Shown: one piece after another, positions 27,265 through 36,666 of the stretch
How the letters are laid out: every line of letters begins with the position of its first letter
Numbering within the stretch: the stretch's first letter is position 1
From: Candidatus Gastranaerophilales bacterium
Lineage (GTDB): Bacteria > Cyanobacteriota > Vampirovibrionia > Gastranaerophilales > Gastranaerophilaceae
Direction of reading: 5' to 3'
Assembly: GCA_947587615.1 (NCBI GenBank)
Contig: CANPYC010000007.1
Coordinates: forward strand, 1-64,000
Length of the DNA stretch: 64,000 nucleotides
The notes under the pieces: generated by a model
Seen by the model: only the letters and a program-made list of their open reading frames with translations
The model's database searches: none
Told to the model about the DNA's origin: nothing
Translations under genes and position numbers: made by a program

Positions 27265-28314
27265 CTAATTGATTAGCTCGGCAATCTTTTTGTTTACACC
27301 TGACTCAACAGCTTCTTTTGCAACCCTTACGGCATTTTTAATTGCATAAGAAGAACTTCTGCCATGAGATATAACGGTAATACCTTTAACACCAAGCAAA
27401 AGCGCACCGCCGAATTCTTCATAATTTATTCTTTTATAAATTCTTTTCATGAAAGGTTTAGCCAACAAACCGACAATCTTTGATAATATGTCTTGTTTAA
27501 ATTCCTGTTGGATTAATTTAAACAACATCATTGAACAGCCTTCAATAGTTTTAAGGGCAACATTTCCGACAAAACCATCACAAACTACAACATCAACATC
27601 CCCTTGAAAAAGTTCTTTTCCTTCAATATTACCTATAAACTTTAAGCCGATTTTATTTTCTTTTAAAAGTTTATGAGTATCTTTAACCAGTTGGTTGCCT
27701 TTTTCTTCTTCTTCACCGATATTTAGCACACCGATACGGGGTGTTTCTCTATTGTAAACACTTTTAGCAAATGTCGCACCCATTGTTGCAAACTGCATTA
27801 ACATTTCAGGCGAACACGCACTGTTTGCGCCTGCGTCAATCAAGATTACAGGTTCTTTTTTTGTTGGCAGAGTTGCAGCAATTGCAGGACGCTCAATTCC
27901 TTTTAAACGTCCCAAGCCAAATAAAGAGCTTGCCATTGCAGCACCCGTTGAGCCTGCTGCTACAACAGCATCCGAGCTTCCTTTTGCAACTGCGTCGACC
28001 GCTAAAACAATTGAAGATTTTTTCTTCTTACGAATTGCAACTCCCGGAGCTTCGCCCATTTCAATTATTTCGTCAGCCTGAGTAAGTTTAATATCAAGTT
28101 TTGATAAATCTACCTTAATGTTTTTTACAAAGTACCCGCCTCTGTTAGACCTGATACCTTTTTTTGCAATTTCATCAAGTACTTCTTGAATTTTATCAAT
28201 TTGTCCTACAAGTTCGATTGGTACATTGTAATCCTGTGCCGCCCAAACAGCGCCTTTTACAATTTCACCCGGGGCAAAATCCCCACCCATTGCATCAACT
28301 GCAATTCTTGTCAT
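27265..28314 (-). CDS. plsX: Phosphate acyltransferase PlsX
   Basis: PlsX makes acyl-phosphate from acyl-ACP for phosphatidic acid synthesis, linking fatty acid and phospholipid production. The diagnostic N-terminus MTRIAVDAMGGDFAPGE, then AGSTGAAMASSLFGLG and the C-terminal GALLLGVKGITVISHGRSS, are intact. At 349 residues it has normal length. It is encoded between rpmF and fabD, an order conserved in many bacteria. The protein acts at the inner face of the cytoplasmic membrane. The ORF at 27771 on the plus strand is a shadow. Confidence 0.97.
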   Translation of the reverse strand: MTRIAVDAMGGDFAPGEIVKGAVWAAQDYNVPIELVGQIDKIQEVLDEIAKKGIRSNRGGYFVKNIKVDLSKLDIKLTQADEIIEMGEAPGVAIRKKKKSSIVLAVDAVAKGSSDAVVAAGSTGAAMASSLFGLGRLKGIERPAIAATLPTKKEPVILIDAGANSACSPEMLMQFATMGATFAKSVYNRETPRIGVLNIGEEEEKGNQLVKDTHKLLKENKIGLKFIGNIEGKELFQGDVDVVVCDGFVGNVALKTIEGCSMMLFKLIQQEFKQDILSKIVGLLAKPFMKRIYKRINYEEFGGALLLGVKGITVISHGRSSSYAIKNAVRVAKEAVESGVNKKIAELIN

Positions 28315-28343
28315 ATTAAACTCCCCAATAACTGACTGTTAAT

Positions 28344-28700
28344 TTATTCCTGAGCTTCTTCTTTTTCTTCTTCGGCTTCTTGTTTTGTTTCTTCTTTAAC
28401 TTCGGTTTGTGCTTTTTTAGCTCTCGGCTTTCTTGTTTTTTTAACTTCTTTTTTTTCTTCTTCCGAAGTATTTTCTTGAGCTTTTACTTCTTCTTTAGGC
28501 GCTTCATTAGGTGTTTGTTGGGCTGTTTTTTTAATTGAAACAACTTTATCTTTATAATAACCGCAAACAGGGCAAACCGTATGCGTTAAAACAATTGATT
28601 TGCAGTTAGGACATATAGTTGTAGCGGGAATTGAACCCTTCCAATTTGCTCTTCTTGTTGCCTGACTTGCTTTGCCTGTTCTTTTCTTTGGTGTAGCCAT
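28344..28700 (-). CDS. rpmF: Ribosomal protein bL32 with long charged tail
   Basis: The first 60 residues are ordinary bL32: MATPKKRTGKASQATRRANW, then the zinc ribbon CPNCKSIVLTHTVCPVCGYY. Typical bL32 ends here (about 57-60 residues). This protein continues for about 55 more residues, a low-complexity tail rich in Glu and Lys with a central KKTRKPRAKK basic patch. The extension is in frame without any obvious break. It heads the rpmF-plsX-fabD-fabG unit, a conserved order. The tail could be flexible on the ribosome surface, but its role is unknown. Confidence 0.93.
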   Translation of the reverse strand: MATPKKRTGKASQATRRANWKGSIPATTICPNCKSIVLTHTVCPVCGYYKDKVVSIKKTAQQTPNEAPKEEVKAQENTSEEEKKEVKKTRKPRAKKAQTEVKEETKQEAEEEKEEAQE

Positions 28701-28756
28701 TTTTATTTCCTTTACTATATTAATATTTTTTTAATTTAAATTGTCTTATTTTTATT

Positions 28757-28802
28757 TTCTAAAAAAAAGAAGTCCTTGTCAATAATTTGCAAGGACTTCT
28801 TT
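28757..28802 (-). terminator. Intrinsic terminator downstream of the winged-helix gene
   Basis: AAAGAAGTCCTTG and CAAGGACTTCTTT form a 13-bp stem around an 11-nt loop. On the minus strand the stem is followed by a run of eight T residues, so it ends the winged-helix transcript before rpmF begins. Confidence 0.85.
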
Positions 28803-28819
28803 ATAATAATTTTTTTAAC

Positions 28820-29017
28820 TTATCTTAAACTTACTTTTGTGTAAGAACCTTTTCTGTTGAAGTTAATTTTATCTTCACGAGATAACCAACCTAAACCAAG
28901 GCCTGACATATTTTCATTTAAGCTAAGGTCTTTGTTCATTTTTTTTGTTGTTACTTCACCGTTTTCATTTAGGTATTCCCAAATTTTGCCAGCTGTTTCG
29001 ATAATTGTTTCTTGCAT
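28820..29017 (-). CDS. Small winged-helix protein (DUF2582-like)
   Basis: This short protein looks like the stand-alone winged-helix family PF10771/DUF2582. I start it at ATG 29017 because AAAAGGAG precedes it; the track's start adds eleven residues without support. The 65-residue product runs IIETAGKIWEYLNENG (helix 1), EVTTKKMNKDLS (helix-turn-helix), GLGLGWLSREDKINF (recognition helix and wing start). The family binds DNA or RNA in an unspecified way. It is transcribed alone, between rpmF and leuD, and has its own strong terminator. Confidence 0.75.
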   Translation of the reverse strand: MQETIIETAGKIWEYLNENGEVTTKKMNKDLSLNENMSGLGLGWLSREDKINFNRKGSYTKVSLR

Positions 29018-29151
29018 TGTTGTACTCCTTTTAATGCTTAATGTATACAAGTTACTACTGTTTTGAATTTGTTTGTGTCAAATTCGTATTTGCATAATTA
29101 TCTTAATTTATAATATAGTGATTGTATATAGTTTAAATGGATGAAAAAAAG

Positions 29152-29637
29152 ATGAATAAAAATTGGATATATGGCGATAACGTAGATACTGATGTAATTA
29201 TACCTGCAAGATATTTAAATACAAAATCTCAAGATGAACTAAAAATTCATTGCATGGAAGATATCGACCCCGATTTTTCAAAGAATGTTAAAGCAGGAGA
29301 TTTAATTATTGCAGGCTATAACTTTGGCTGCGGCTCATCAAGAGAGCATGCCCCTCTATCAATTAAGGCATGTCAAATTAAAGCGGTAATTGCAAAATCT
29401 TTTGCAAGAATATTTTTTAGAAACGCAATAAATATCGGTCTTTTGATAATTGAAAACGATAAAATTCAAGAAGATGCGAGCCCTGATGACATAATTGAAA
29501 TCGATATTCAAAAAGGTATAATTGTTAACAAAAGTAAAAATAAAGAATACACCTTTTCGCCTTATCCCAAAGAAATTCAAAAAATAATAAAATTTGGCGG
29601 TCTGGTAAATTACACAAAAGAGAAAGTGAATAAATAA
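29152..29637 (+). CDS. leuD: 3-isopropylmalate dehydratase small subunit LeuD
   Basis: LeuD with LeuC isomerises 2-isopropylmalate to 3-isopropylmalate in leucine synthesis. The archetypal motifs are GDNVDTDVIIPARYLNT near the start and GYNFGCGSSREHAP around residue 50, placing it with the short (archaeal/HacB-like) small subunits of about 160 residues. I prefer ATG 29152 (MNKNWIYGDN) over ATG 29137 because the family starts just before the GDN motif; ribosome binding is weak for both. leuB follows after three bases. leuC is not adjacent, since the gene upstream is on the other strand. Confidence 0.93.
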   Translation: MNKNWIYGDNVDTDVIIPARYLNTKSQDELKIHCMEDIDPDFSKNVKAGDLIIAGYNFGCGSSREHAPLSIKACQIKAVIAKSFARIFFRNAINIGLLIIENDKIQEDASPDDIIEIDIQKGIIVNKSKNKEYTFSPYPKEIQKIIKFGGLVNYTKEKVNK

Positions 29638-29640
29638 ATC

Positions 29641-30729
29641 ATGAAAAAAATTGCAGTTCTATTAGGCGACGGTTGCGGTGTTGAAATTGTGGAAAGCGCA
29701 ATTCGAGTACTTGACAAGGTTTCAAATGTTTATAATCTTAATCTTGAATATGATTATGCTCCAATCGGCGGCAGAGCCTATAAAGAAGCGGGGGTTCCAC
29801 TGCCCGATAAAACGGTTGAAACATGCTTAAAATCTGATGCCGTTTTATTAGGCGCCGTAGGCGATTGGCAATATGACTCTTTAGCGCCCGAATTAAGACC
29901 CGAGCGAGCACTTCTTGGGATAAGAAAAAAACTTAATCTTTTTGCAAATTTAAGACCCGTTAAAGTTTTTGACGAACTTTTAAATTCATCTCCTCTAAAA
30001 CCGACGATTGCTAAAGATGTTGATATTATGATAGTTAGAGAGCTAACGGGGGATGTATATTTTGGTGAACCCAAAGGAATAATCAAAAAAACAACTGCTG
30101 ATAACAGAGAAATCAGAGTAGGTTTTAACAATATGATTTATGACGAGGATGAAATAACAAGAATTGCTCATGTTGCCTTCAAGGCTGCTCAAAAAAGAAG
30201 AAAAAAAGTTTGCTGCGTTGATAAAGCAAATGTTTTAGATGTTTCAAGGTTATTTAGAGAAGTGGTTGCTCAAGTTGCGAAGCAATATCCTGATGTTGAG
30301 CTTACAAATATGTATGTTGATAATTGCGCTATGCAGCTTGTTTTAAACCCAAAGCAATTTGATGTTATTTTAACGGGAAATATCTTTGGAGATATTTTAT
30401 CCGATGAAGCTTCAACAATAGCAGGGTCGTTAGGCATGCTGCCTTCGGCTTCAATGTCGGATGGTAAAACTCCGTTTTTATATGAACCCATACACGGTTC
30501 AGCTCCCGATTTAGCGGGAAAAAACGTTGTTAATCCGATTGCAACAATACTATCTGCTTCTATGATGTTAGAATATTCATTTGATGAAAAATTAGCTGCA
30601 AATTCAATCAATAAAGCTATTAAAGCCGTTTTAAAAGAAAATAACAGAACAAAAGATATTTACGAAACGGGACTTAATCTTTGTTCAACAACAAAAATAA
30701 CCGATTTAATAATTGATAAAATATCTTAA
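29641..30729 (+). CDS. leuB: 3-isopropylmalate dehydrogenase LeuB
   Basis: LeuB oxidatively decarboxylates 3-isopropylmalate with NAD in leucine synthesis. Seen are [10 protein letters not shown] at the N-terminus, [20 protein letters not shown] for substrate binding, REL(T)GDVYFGEP, the catalytic region [13 protein letters not shown] and the metal/cofactor segment [13 protein letters not shown], and [15 protein letters not shown]. At 362 residues it has normal length. One oddity: the usual GDGIGPE loop reads GDGCGVE, a mild change. It is cotranscribed with leuD. The minus-strand ORFs at 29778 and 30270 are shadows. Confidence 0.96.
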   Translation: MKKIAVLLGDGCGVEIVESAIRVLDKVSNVYNLNLEYDYAPIGGRAYKEAGVPLPDKTVETCLKSDAVLLGAVGDWQYDSLAPELRPERALLGIRKKLNLFANLRPVKVFDELLNSSPLKPTIAKDVDIMIVRELTGDVYFGEPKGIIKKTTADNREIRVGFNNMIYDEDEITRIAHVAFKAAQKRRKKVCCVDKANVLDVSRLFREVVAQVAKQYPDVELTNMYVDNCAMQLVLNPKQFDVILTGNIFGDILSDEASTIAGSLGMLPSASMSDGKTPFLYEPIHGSAPDLAGKNVVNPIATILSASMMLEYSFDEKLAANSINKAIKAVLKENNRTKDIYETGLNLCSTTKITDLIIDKIS

Positions 30730-30802
30730 ATTAAATTAAATAAAATTTACATAATTAAAATTCATGCTAAAATTGAGTTAGTAAATTAACTTTGAGGAAA
30801 AA

Positions 30803-32581
30803 ATGAAAAAGAATATTGATGAAAAACTGCAAACACTAAGACATTCTTGCTCACATATAATGGCTCAAGCCGTTCAAAAATTATACCCGAGTGCAAAGCT
30901 TGCAATCGGGCCTGCTATTGAAAACGGTTTTTATTATGATTTTGATATTGAAGGTGTAACTTTATCCAATGAAAATTTAAAAGAAATTGAAGGAGAGATG
31001 AAAAAAATAATCTCTCAAAATTTAACTTTTGAAAAATATGCTATACCTGATGTTCAAGCTCAAATTGACGAATTTAAATCTCAAGGTGAAATTTATAAAG
31101 CAGAGTTGTTAGAAGAGCACAAAAACGATAACCCTACTCTTTATTTAACCAAAGATAAAGACGGAAATGTACTTTTTAACGACCTTTGTTCGGGCCCGCA
31201 TATTGAATCAACTAAAGAAATTAAAGCTTTTAAACTCTTGTCGGTTGCAGGGGCATACTGGAGAGGTAACGAAAAAAATAAAATGCTCCAAAGAATTTAC
31301 GCTACGGCATTTTTAACAAAAGAAGAACTGGATAATTATATTAAACAGGTTGAAGAAGCAAAAAAAAGAGACCATAGAAAACTCGGCGCTCAACTGGATT
31401 TATTCTCCGTTCGAGATGAAATAGGGGGCGGGCTTGTCCTTTGGCACCCTAATTTATACACCGTTAGAGAACAAATTGAAAATTATTGGAGAGAAGAACA
31501 CAGAAAAAGAGACTATGTCATTGTTCAAACTCCGCAACTGGCAAAATCAAAGCTTTGGGAATTATCGGGTCACATTGACCACTACAAGGAAAATATGTTC
31601 TTTATTCAAAAAGACGATGACGAAGACGAACAATATATTGTAAAACCGATGAATTGTCCTTTTCATATTTTAATTTATCAATCGCAACGTCATTCTTATC
31701 GTGATTTACCCCTTAGAATGGCAGAATTGGGAACGGTTTATCGAAGAGAAAAATCAGGAGCGCTCTCGGGTTTAACTCGTGTACAGGGATTTACTCAAGA
31801 TGATGCCCATGTTTTCTGCACTCCAGAGCAACTCGTTGATGAAATTAACGCCATTATTGATTTTGTAGCTGATACAATGTCGATTTTTAATATGAGTTTT
31901 GAAGTTGAACTATCAACCCGCCCTGAAAGCTATGTTGGCGACCTTAAAAATTGGGAACTGGCTGAAAAAGGCTTAAGAGAAGCAATGGATAAAAGAGGTA
32001 TGAAATATGAAATTAATGAAGGTGATGGCGCTTTCTACGGTCCCAAGATAGATTTTAAAGTTAAAGATGCCATAGGAAGAACTTGGCAATGTGCCACAAT
32101 TCAATTAGATTTCAATTTACCCGAGCGCTTTGATATAAAATATCAAGATAAAGATGGTGCCCTGAAAACTCCCGTTATGCTTCATAGAGTAATATTCGGC
32201 TCAATGGAGCGCTTCCATGGAATATTAATTGAACACTACGCAGGAGCTTTCCCTGCATGGCTTGCTCCTCATCAGGTTGCATTAGTTCCAATTGCCGACA
32301 GACACAACGAATATATGGAAAATATCTATAAAAAATTAAGAGAAAAAAGAATAAGAGTAATTTTTGAAGAAAAATCAGAATCAATGAATTATAAAATCAG
32401 AGATTACTTGCAAAATCAAAAAGTTCCTTATGTACTTATTGCAGGAGATAAAGAAATTGAATCAAATAAAGTTGCAATAAGAAAACGTGGTGTCGGTCAA
32501 ATCGGTGAAATGACACTTGATGAATTTATTGAAAAACTTGAAGAAGAAATAACTTCAAAAGGAAAAGTTGAAATAAAATAA
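30803..32581 (+). CDS. thrS: Threonine-tRNA ligase lacking the TGS domain
   Basis: ThrS charges tRNA-Thr. The editing domain motifs HSCSHIMAQAV (residues 13-23) and CSGPHIESTKE are intact, so Ser-tRNA-Thr proofreading is expected. The catalytic core has MNCPFHILIYQ and YRREKSGALSGLTRVQGFTQ (motif 2), and DAHVFC. The anticodon-binding domain is at the C-terminus. At 592 residues the protein is short by about 50-60 residues because the N-terminal TGS domain (found in many ThrS) is absent. The chosen ATG has TGAGGAAAAA upstream, so this is not a start error. It is monocistronic. Confidence 0.96.
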   Translation: MKKNIDEKLQTLRHSCSHIMAQAVQKLYPSAKLAIGPAIENGFYYDFDIEGVTLSNENLKEIEGEMKKIISQNLTFEKYAIPDVQAQIDEFKSQGEIYKAELLEEHKNDNPTLYLTKDKDGNVLFNDLCSGPHIESTKEIKAFKLLSVAGAYWRGNEKNKMLQRIYATAFLTKEELDNYIKQVEEAKKRDHRKLGAQLDLFSVRDEIGGGLVLWHPNLYTVREQIENYWREEHRKRDYVIVQTPQLAKSKLWELSGHIDHYKENMFFIQKDDDEDEQYIVKPMNCPFHILIYQSQRHSYRDLPLRMAELGTVYRREKSGALSGLTRVQGFTQDDAHVFCTPEQLVDEINAIIDFVADTMSIFNMSFEVELSTRPESYVGDLKNWELAEKGLREAMDKRGMKYEINEGDGAFYGPKIDFKVKDAIGRTWQCATIQLDFNLPERFDIKYQDKDGALKTPVMLHRVIFGSMERFHGILIEHYAGAFPAWLAPHQVALVPIADRHNEYMENIYKKLREKRIRVIFEEKSESMNYKIRDYLQNQKVPYVLIAGDKEIESNKVAIRKRGVGQIGEMTLDEFIEKLEEEITSKGKVEIK

Positions 32582-32599
32582 ATTTTATTAAAGTTTTAG

Positions 32600-32810
32600 A
32601 TATTCTTTATTATTTATGTATTAGATTTTCAAGCAAGCAGACAAATGGGACATAACGCTAGTGAGCCCGTATGTTTGAGCAGCCTTTGGAAGCGACTAAA
32701 CAACGGGTTTTAAAAACGTAGTGCTAATAATTTAAGAGAGAATAAAGCATGAGAGGAAAAAATTAAATTTATCATGGAATAAAATAAATAAATCCCAGGT
32801 TTTTGTATTT
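32600..32810 (+). ncRNA. Possible structured RNA between thrS and the next gene
   Basis: This roughly 210-base stretch has no ORF and is less AT-rich than typical spacers. CGCTA/TAGTG and CCCGT/ACGGG can nest around GTTTGAGCAGCC and GGAAGCGACTAAAC, suggesting a stem with internal loops. I cannot match it to 6S, SRP, tmRNA or RNase P consensus elements. The call as an RNA gene is tentative, and an inert spacer is possible. Confidence 0.25.
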
Positions 32811-32839
32811 TAAGGGTTCTTTTATGCTAACATATCTTT

Positions 32840-33715
32840 ATGATAATAATTCCTGAAAACCTTGAAATTCATAAACCCGATAAAGTTTTGGATAAAAAAA
32901 TTAATGAAGCTAAAATAAAAGAGAAAGTTCTTTTTAAAAAAGAGTCGGATTTTCATTCAATTTTTGTTGTTGAAAATGAATTTGGCAGGTTTTTAAAATA
33001 TAAAGACACTTATCAGGCGGGTTTTATTAATTCAAAAGCATATAAAGGCAATATTCCTTATATTAACTATTTTTTAATACCCGTTTTAATGAATAAAAAT
33101 ATTAAAGATATTTTATTTATCGGCTTTGGTTCTGGTATTATCATAAATCAGTTTGAAAAAATTATTTCAAATATTAAAAGAATTGATATTGTTGATATTG
33201 AAGAAAATATTTTTCCGATTGCTCAAAAGTATTTTGACTTTAAAATATCAAAAAATATGAATTTTTTTCTTCAAGACGCTCTTATATATCTTAAAACAAC
33301 AAAAAAAAAGTATGATTTAATTATTGTTGATGTTGCAAACGATTTTGGAATAGATGAAAGGTTTTGTCAGAGCGAATATTTAGCACTTATTAAATCAAGA
33401 CTTAAAAAAGAAGGGGTTTTTGTTTCAAACATGCCATCAAGCAGGGATGTTTTTAATAAAAAGAATAAGTTTGTTTTAAAATTATTGGAAGAATATAAAA
33501 AATTTTTTAATAATATTAATATTTATAGCGGTGAAACATCAAATAAAATATACTATAAAGTTTTTTATGATATTGATTGTGCTGTTTATGACATTACAAA
33601 TTTGATTTTAATTTCATCGTCTAAAAAATATAAATTAAGCAGCAACTATTCAATTTTTGAAAAAATAAAGTTAAATATTGAACCCTACCTTAGTGATAAT
33701 ATTAAAACTTTATGA
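32840..33715 (+). CDS. Spermidine-synthase-like methyltransferase-fold protein
   Basis: This 291-residue protein has the Rossmann-like core of spermidine synthases and related SAM-dependent enzymes. Seen are DILFIGFGSGIIINQFEK (cofactor loop, about residues 92-109), RIDIVDIEENIFPIAQKYF, FFLQDALIYL and the acidic YDLIIVDVANDFG. Genuine spermidine synthases have DxxDGxxQ and YxE motifs at the N-terminus; here these are not clear, so polyamine synthesis is uncertain. It may belong to the broader 'spermidine synthase-like' group. No ribosome binding site is evident before the ATG. Confidence 0.7.
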   Translation: MIIIPENLEIHKPDKVLDKKINEAKIKEKVLFKKESDFHSIFVVENEFGRFLKYKDTYQAGFINSKAYKGNIPYINYFLIPVLMNKNIKDILFIGFGSGIIINQFEKIISNIKRIDIVDIEENIFPIAQKYFDFKISKNMNFFLQDALIYLKTTKKKYDLIIVDVANDFGIDERFCQSEYLALIKSRLKKEGVFVSNMPSSRDVFNKKNKFVLKLLEEYKKFFNNINIYSGETSNKIYYKVFYDIDCAVYDITNLILISSSKKYKLSSNYSIFEKIKLNIEPYLSDNIKTL

Positions 33716-33759
33716 TAAGATTTTTTTATACTGTATTATAAATTACATGGGAGATGAAA

Positions 33760-34713
33760 ATGAAAAAGTATAGAATTGGGGTTGATGTCGGCGGGACAAA
33801 TATTAAAATTGCTCTTGTCGATTTTGACGGTAAAATTATCTATTCAAATACTACCCCAACAAGAGCCGAGCTTGGTTATGAAGCGGGAGTTAACAGTATA
33901 AAACAAGCAATTAAAGATTTAGCGCAAGAAACTAATCAAGACTCTAAAACAATTGAAGCAATAGGCTTCGGCTTACCGGGGCAGATTGACTATAAAAAAG
34001 GAATAGTTAAAAATCTTCCCAATATCCCCGGTTGGGTTGATATTCCGTTAGCTAAAATTATTGAAGAAGAGTTTTCAATTCCGACAAGATTAGATAATGA
34101 TGTAAGATGTGCTGCATTAGGTGAACTTAATTTTGGTGCGGGTAAAGGTTGTGAGAATTTAATCTGTATTACAGTCGGAACAGGGATTGGTTCAGGTATT
34201 GTATTAAACGGAAAACTTGTTCGAGGAGCAACAAATGCGGCAGGTGAAATCGGTCATATAAAAATGTCTATGCAAGATGGGCCCTTATGCGGCTGCGGTG
34301 ATTATTCGTGTTTTGAAGCTTATGCTTCGGGGCCTGCAATTGTAACAATGGCAAAAGAATATATATCGGGCGGAAAATCAGCAAAATATAAAGAAATGGC
34401 AAATGACGGGATAATAACACCCTATATTGTAGCTCAAGCAGCACTTCAGGGAGACGCCGTTTCAATTCAAATATTTAAGAAAATCGGAACAATAATAGGG
34501 CTTGGTTTAACTTCCGTAATTAATCTTCTAAACCCTGAAAAGATAATTATAGGGGGCGGTGTAGCAGATGCAGGTGATATTTTACTTGAACCGATAAGAA
34601 AAACGATTTCAGATAGAGCTATGCCCATTCAAGCCGCAAGCGTTCAAATAGTACCCGCACAATTAGCAAATACCGCAGGTGTTATAGGCGCAAGCTTATT
34701 AATAAACAGTTAG
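33760..34713 (+). CDS. ROK-family glucokinase
   Basis: This cytosolic sugar kinase most likely phosphorylates glucose or a related hexose. The phosphate-binding loop VGVDVGGTNIKIALVD-type region is at the N-terminus. The catalytic LDNDVRCAALGE segment and TVGTGIGSGIVLNG follow. The ROK zinc motif HIKMSMQDGPLCGCGDYSCF has the Cys set (CGCGxxxCxE). The C-terminal half has GGGVADAGDIL. I use ATG 33760, which is properly spaced from GGGAG, rather than ATG 33754. At 317 residues it is typical. The gene precedes holA with a short gap and may be cotranscribed. Confidence 0.92.
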   Translation: MKKYRIGVDVGGTNIKIALVDFDGKIIYSNTTPTRAELGYEAGVNSIKQAIKDLAQETNQDSKTIEAIGFGLPGQIDYKKGIVKNLPNIPGWVDIPLAKIIEEEFSIPTRLDNDVRCAALGELNFGAGKGCENLICITVGTGIGSGIVLNGKLVRGATNAAGEIGHIKMSMQDGPLCGCGDYSCFEAYASGPAIVTMAKEYISGGKSAKYKEMANDGIITPYIVAQAALQGDAVSIQIFKKIGTIIGLGLTSVINLLNPEKIIIGGGVADAGDILLEPIRKTISDRAMPIQAASVQIVPAQLANTAGVIGASLLINS

Positions 34714-34725
34714 AAAGAAATAAAA

Positions 34726-35712
34726 TTGCCAATACATTTTCTTTGGGGCGATGAAGATTATTTAATCGAGCGCACTATAAACAAATTAAAGAAGGAAATT
34801 TTAAAAGATGATATCAACGAACTTAATTTTAAGTCCGTTGATAATCCTTCTTATGCTTTATTTTGCGAACTTTTAAGAACGAACGCCATGATGTTTGGTG
34901 ATATTGTTATTTTAATTAAATGTCAAAAATATTTTCTTGAAACAAAGCAAAAAGAAAAATTAGACGATAAACAAACTCAAGAATTAATTAACGCTCTTAA
35001 TGATATTTCTCAAAGAGTACATTTAATTCTTGTCTGCCCTACACCGAGAGGCGAAAAAAAGAAACCCGACAGCAGAAAAAAACTCTATAAAGAAATTTTA
35101 AAACTCACAAAACCACAGGAATTTCAGAGTTTTAGAAACTATGAAGAATATAAAATAATCCCTGTTATTAAGCAAATGGCAGGAGATTTAGAGCTTAAAA
35201 TCGGACAAAATGAAGCAAGTATTTTAATTCAGACTGTTGGAGCTTCCCTAAGAGATATTTCAAACCAGCTTGAAAAATTAAAGCTCTATGCTTACCCAAA
35301 GAATGTTATAACAGCCGATATGATAAAAGAAATTGCAACAAGCAGTGCTGATATATTTAATCTTGTTGATTTAATTTTATTAAAGCAATATCCGAAAGCG
35401 CTTAATTTAATTTCCGATATATTACAAAAAGAACACTATCTTTCTTCTTTAGCTTTTATTCAAACAACGGTATCAAATTTGTTAAAAATTAAAATTTACT
35501 CTAAAAGCTTAAACAGTTTTCAACTTGCAACAAAGCTAAATCAAAACGAGTTTGTTGTAAGAAAAAATATTGAAAAAGTCGCAAAAATTAATTTAGATGA
35601 TTTGATTAATTTAAAAATCAACCTTGCGCAATCGGAGTACAAATTAAAAACAGGTGCTATAAAAGACCCGATGACGGCTTATGAACTTGCTTTTGTGGGT
35701 TGTGGGGAATAA
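34726..35712 (+). CDS. holA: DNA polymerase III delta subunit HolA
   Basis: HolA opens the beta sliding clamp as part of the clamp-loader complex. The TTG start gives MPIHFLWGDEDYLIERTINK, the standard 'F.yGdE.yli' beginning of the family, and no better start exists nearby. The middle part has the hallmark VGASLRDISNQLEKLKLYA, and the C-terminal domain (LLKQYPKALNLISDILQ) is the helical collar. At 328 residues the length is normal. holB follows after three bases, so both clamp-loader subunits are made together. Confidence 0.92.
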   Translation: MPIHFLWGDEDYLIERTINKLKKEILKDDINELNFKSVDNPSYALFCELLRTNAMMFGDIVILIKCQKYFLETKQKEKLDDKQTQELINALNDISQRVHLILVCPTPRGEKKKPDSRKKLYKEILKLTKPQEFQSFRNYEEYKIIPVIKQMAGDLELKIGQNEASILIQTVGASLRDISNQLEKLKLYAYPKNVITADMIKEIATSSADIFNLVDLILLKQYPKALNLISDILQKEHYLSSLAFIQTTVSNLLKIKIYSKSLNSFQLATKLNQNEFVVRKNIEKVAKINLDDLINLKINLAQSEYKLKTGAIKDPMTAYELAFVGCGE

Positions 35713-35715
35713 AAA

Positions 35716-36666
35716 ATGATTAACAATTATTTTCAAACAAAGTTTCCTTTTGCTTATAACTATTTTTCAAATATGCTCGAGTTTGTTGCGCAAAATAAAA
35801 GAAAATTCCCTCAAGCATTGATTTTTGAAGGTGCGGATACAATGAGCCAGTATCTTTTTGCGCTTGAACTTGCAAGGGTTTTAAATTGTCAAAATGAAGG
35901 AGCGCTTGATTGCAACTGCATTAACTGCAAATGGATTAAAACACATACTCATCCTTGTGTTAATAATGTTTCTCAAATTCACTATAAGCCTGATAACGAT
36001 GAAACAAAAACGGTAATATCCGTAAAACAGGCAAGGAGTATTGAACAGAATTTAAAATTGACATCAGATTATTATCGCTTTTTTATTTTCTTTTCATCCT
36101 GCGAAAAAGAGTATTCGCCTTTTGAATTGAGCGAATTTAGCTCTTTAGGTTATGATACTCAAATTAACTATTCGATTGAACCCTTGGATTATAAGACTTT
36201 TAACCCTGCAACTCCTAATGCTTTATTAAAATCAATTGAAGAGCCGCCAGAAAATACGACATTTGTTTTTTTAACTCAATCAAGAGAAAATATTCTTCCT
36301 ACGATTGTTTCAAGGTGCTTGGTTTTTAAATTATCAACCCTATATTTAAATAAGCAAAACAGTACTTTTAATTATTCAAATTTATTTTCAAAATATCAAA
36401 ATTTGAATTTGAATAATATTTTTGATTTTTGTGATGAAATTCAAATATTTATTAAAGAAAACAATCTCACGCTTGAAGTTGTTTTGAATAAATTTATGGA
36501 ATATTTAAAGGAATTAATTAAAGCAAATATTAACAATAATTCAATTTATTTAAAATTAAAAAATGATATTAATTTAATTAATACTGCGCTTAAATATACA
36601 TCCGCTTCAATGTCGGATAAGATTGTACTTGAAGCACTTATGCTAAGACTTGTCAGGGGGTATTAA
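35716..36666 (+). CDS. holB: DNA polymerase III delta-prime-like subunit HolB
   Basis: This is the clamp-loader subunit delta'. The 316-residue protein has the family zinc module LNCQNEGALDCNCINCKWI (four Cys), VSVKQARSIEQNL-type region, and TPNALLKSIEEPPENTTFVF, the standard SRC-like end of the AAA fold, plus LPTIVSRCLVF with the conserved SRC. Walker A is lost (FEGADTMSQYLFA), as is normal for delta'. It overlaps the next gene by one base (TAATG). The middle section 'EKEYSPFELSEFSSLGYDTQ' is an insertion-like segment not typical of the family. Confidence 0.88.
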   Translation: MINNYFQTKFPFAYNYFSNMLEFVAQNKRKFPQALIFEGADTMSQYLFALELARVLNCQNEGALDCNCINCKWIKTHTHPCVNNVSQIHYKPDNDETKTVISVKQARSIEQNLKLTSDYYRFFIFFSSCEKEYSPFELSEFSSLGYDTQINYSIEPLDYKTFNPATPNALLKSIEEPPENTTFVFLTQSRENILPTIVSRCLVFKLSTLYLNKQNSTFNYSNLFSKYQNLNLNNIFDFCDEIQIFIKENNLTLEVVLNKFMEYLKELIKANINNNSIYLKLKNDINLINTALKYTSASMSDKIVLEALMLRLVRGY

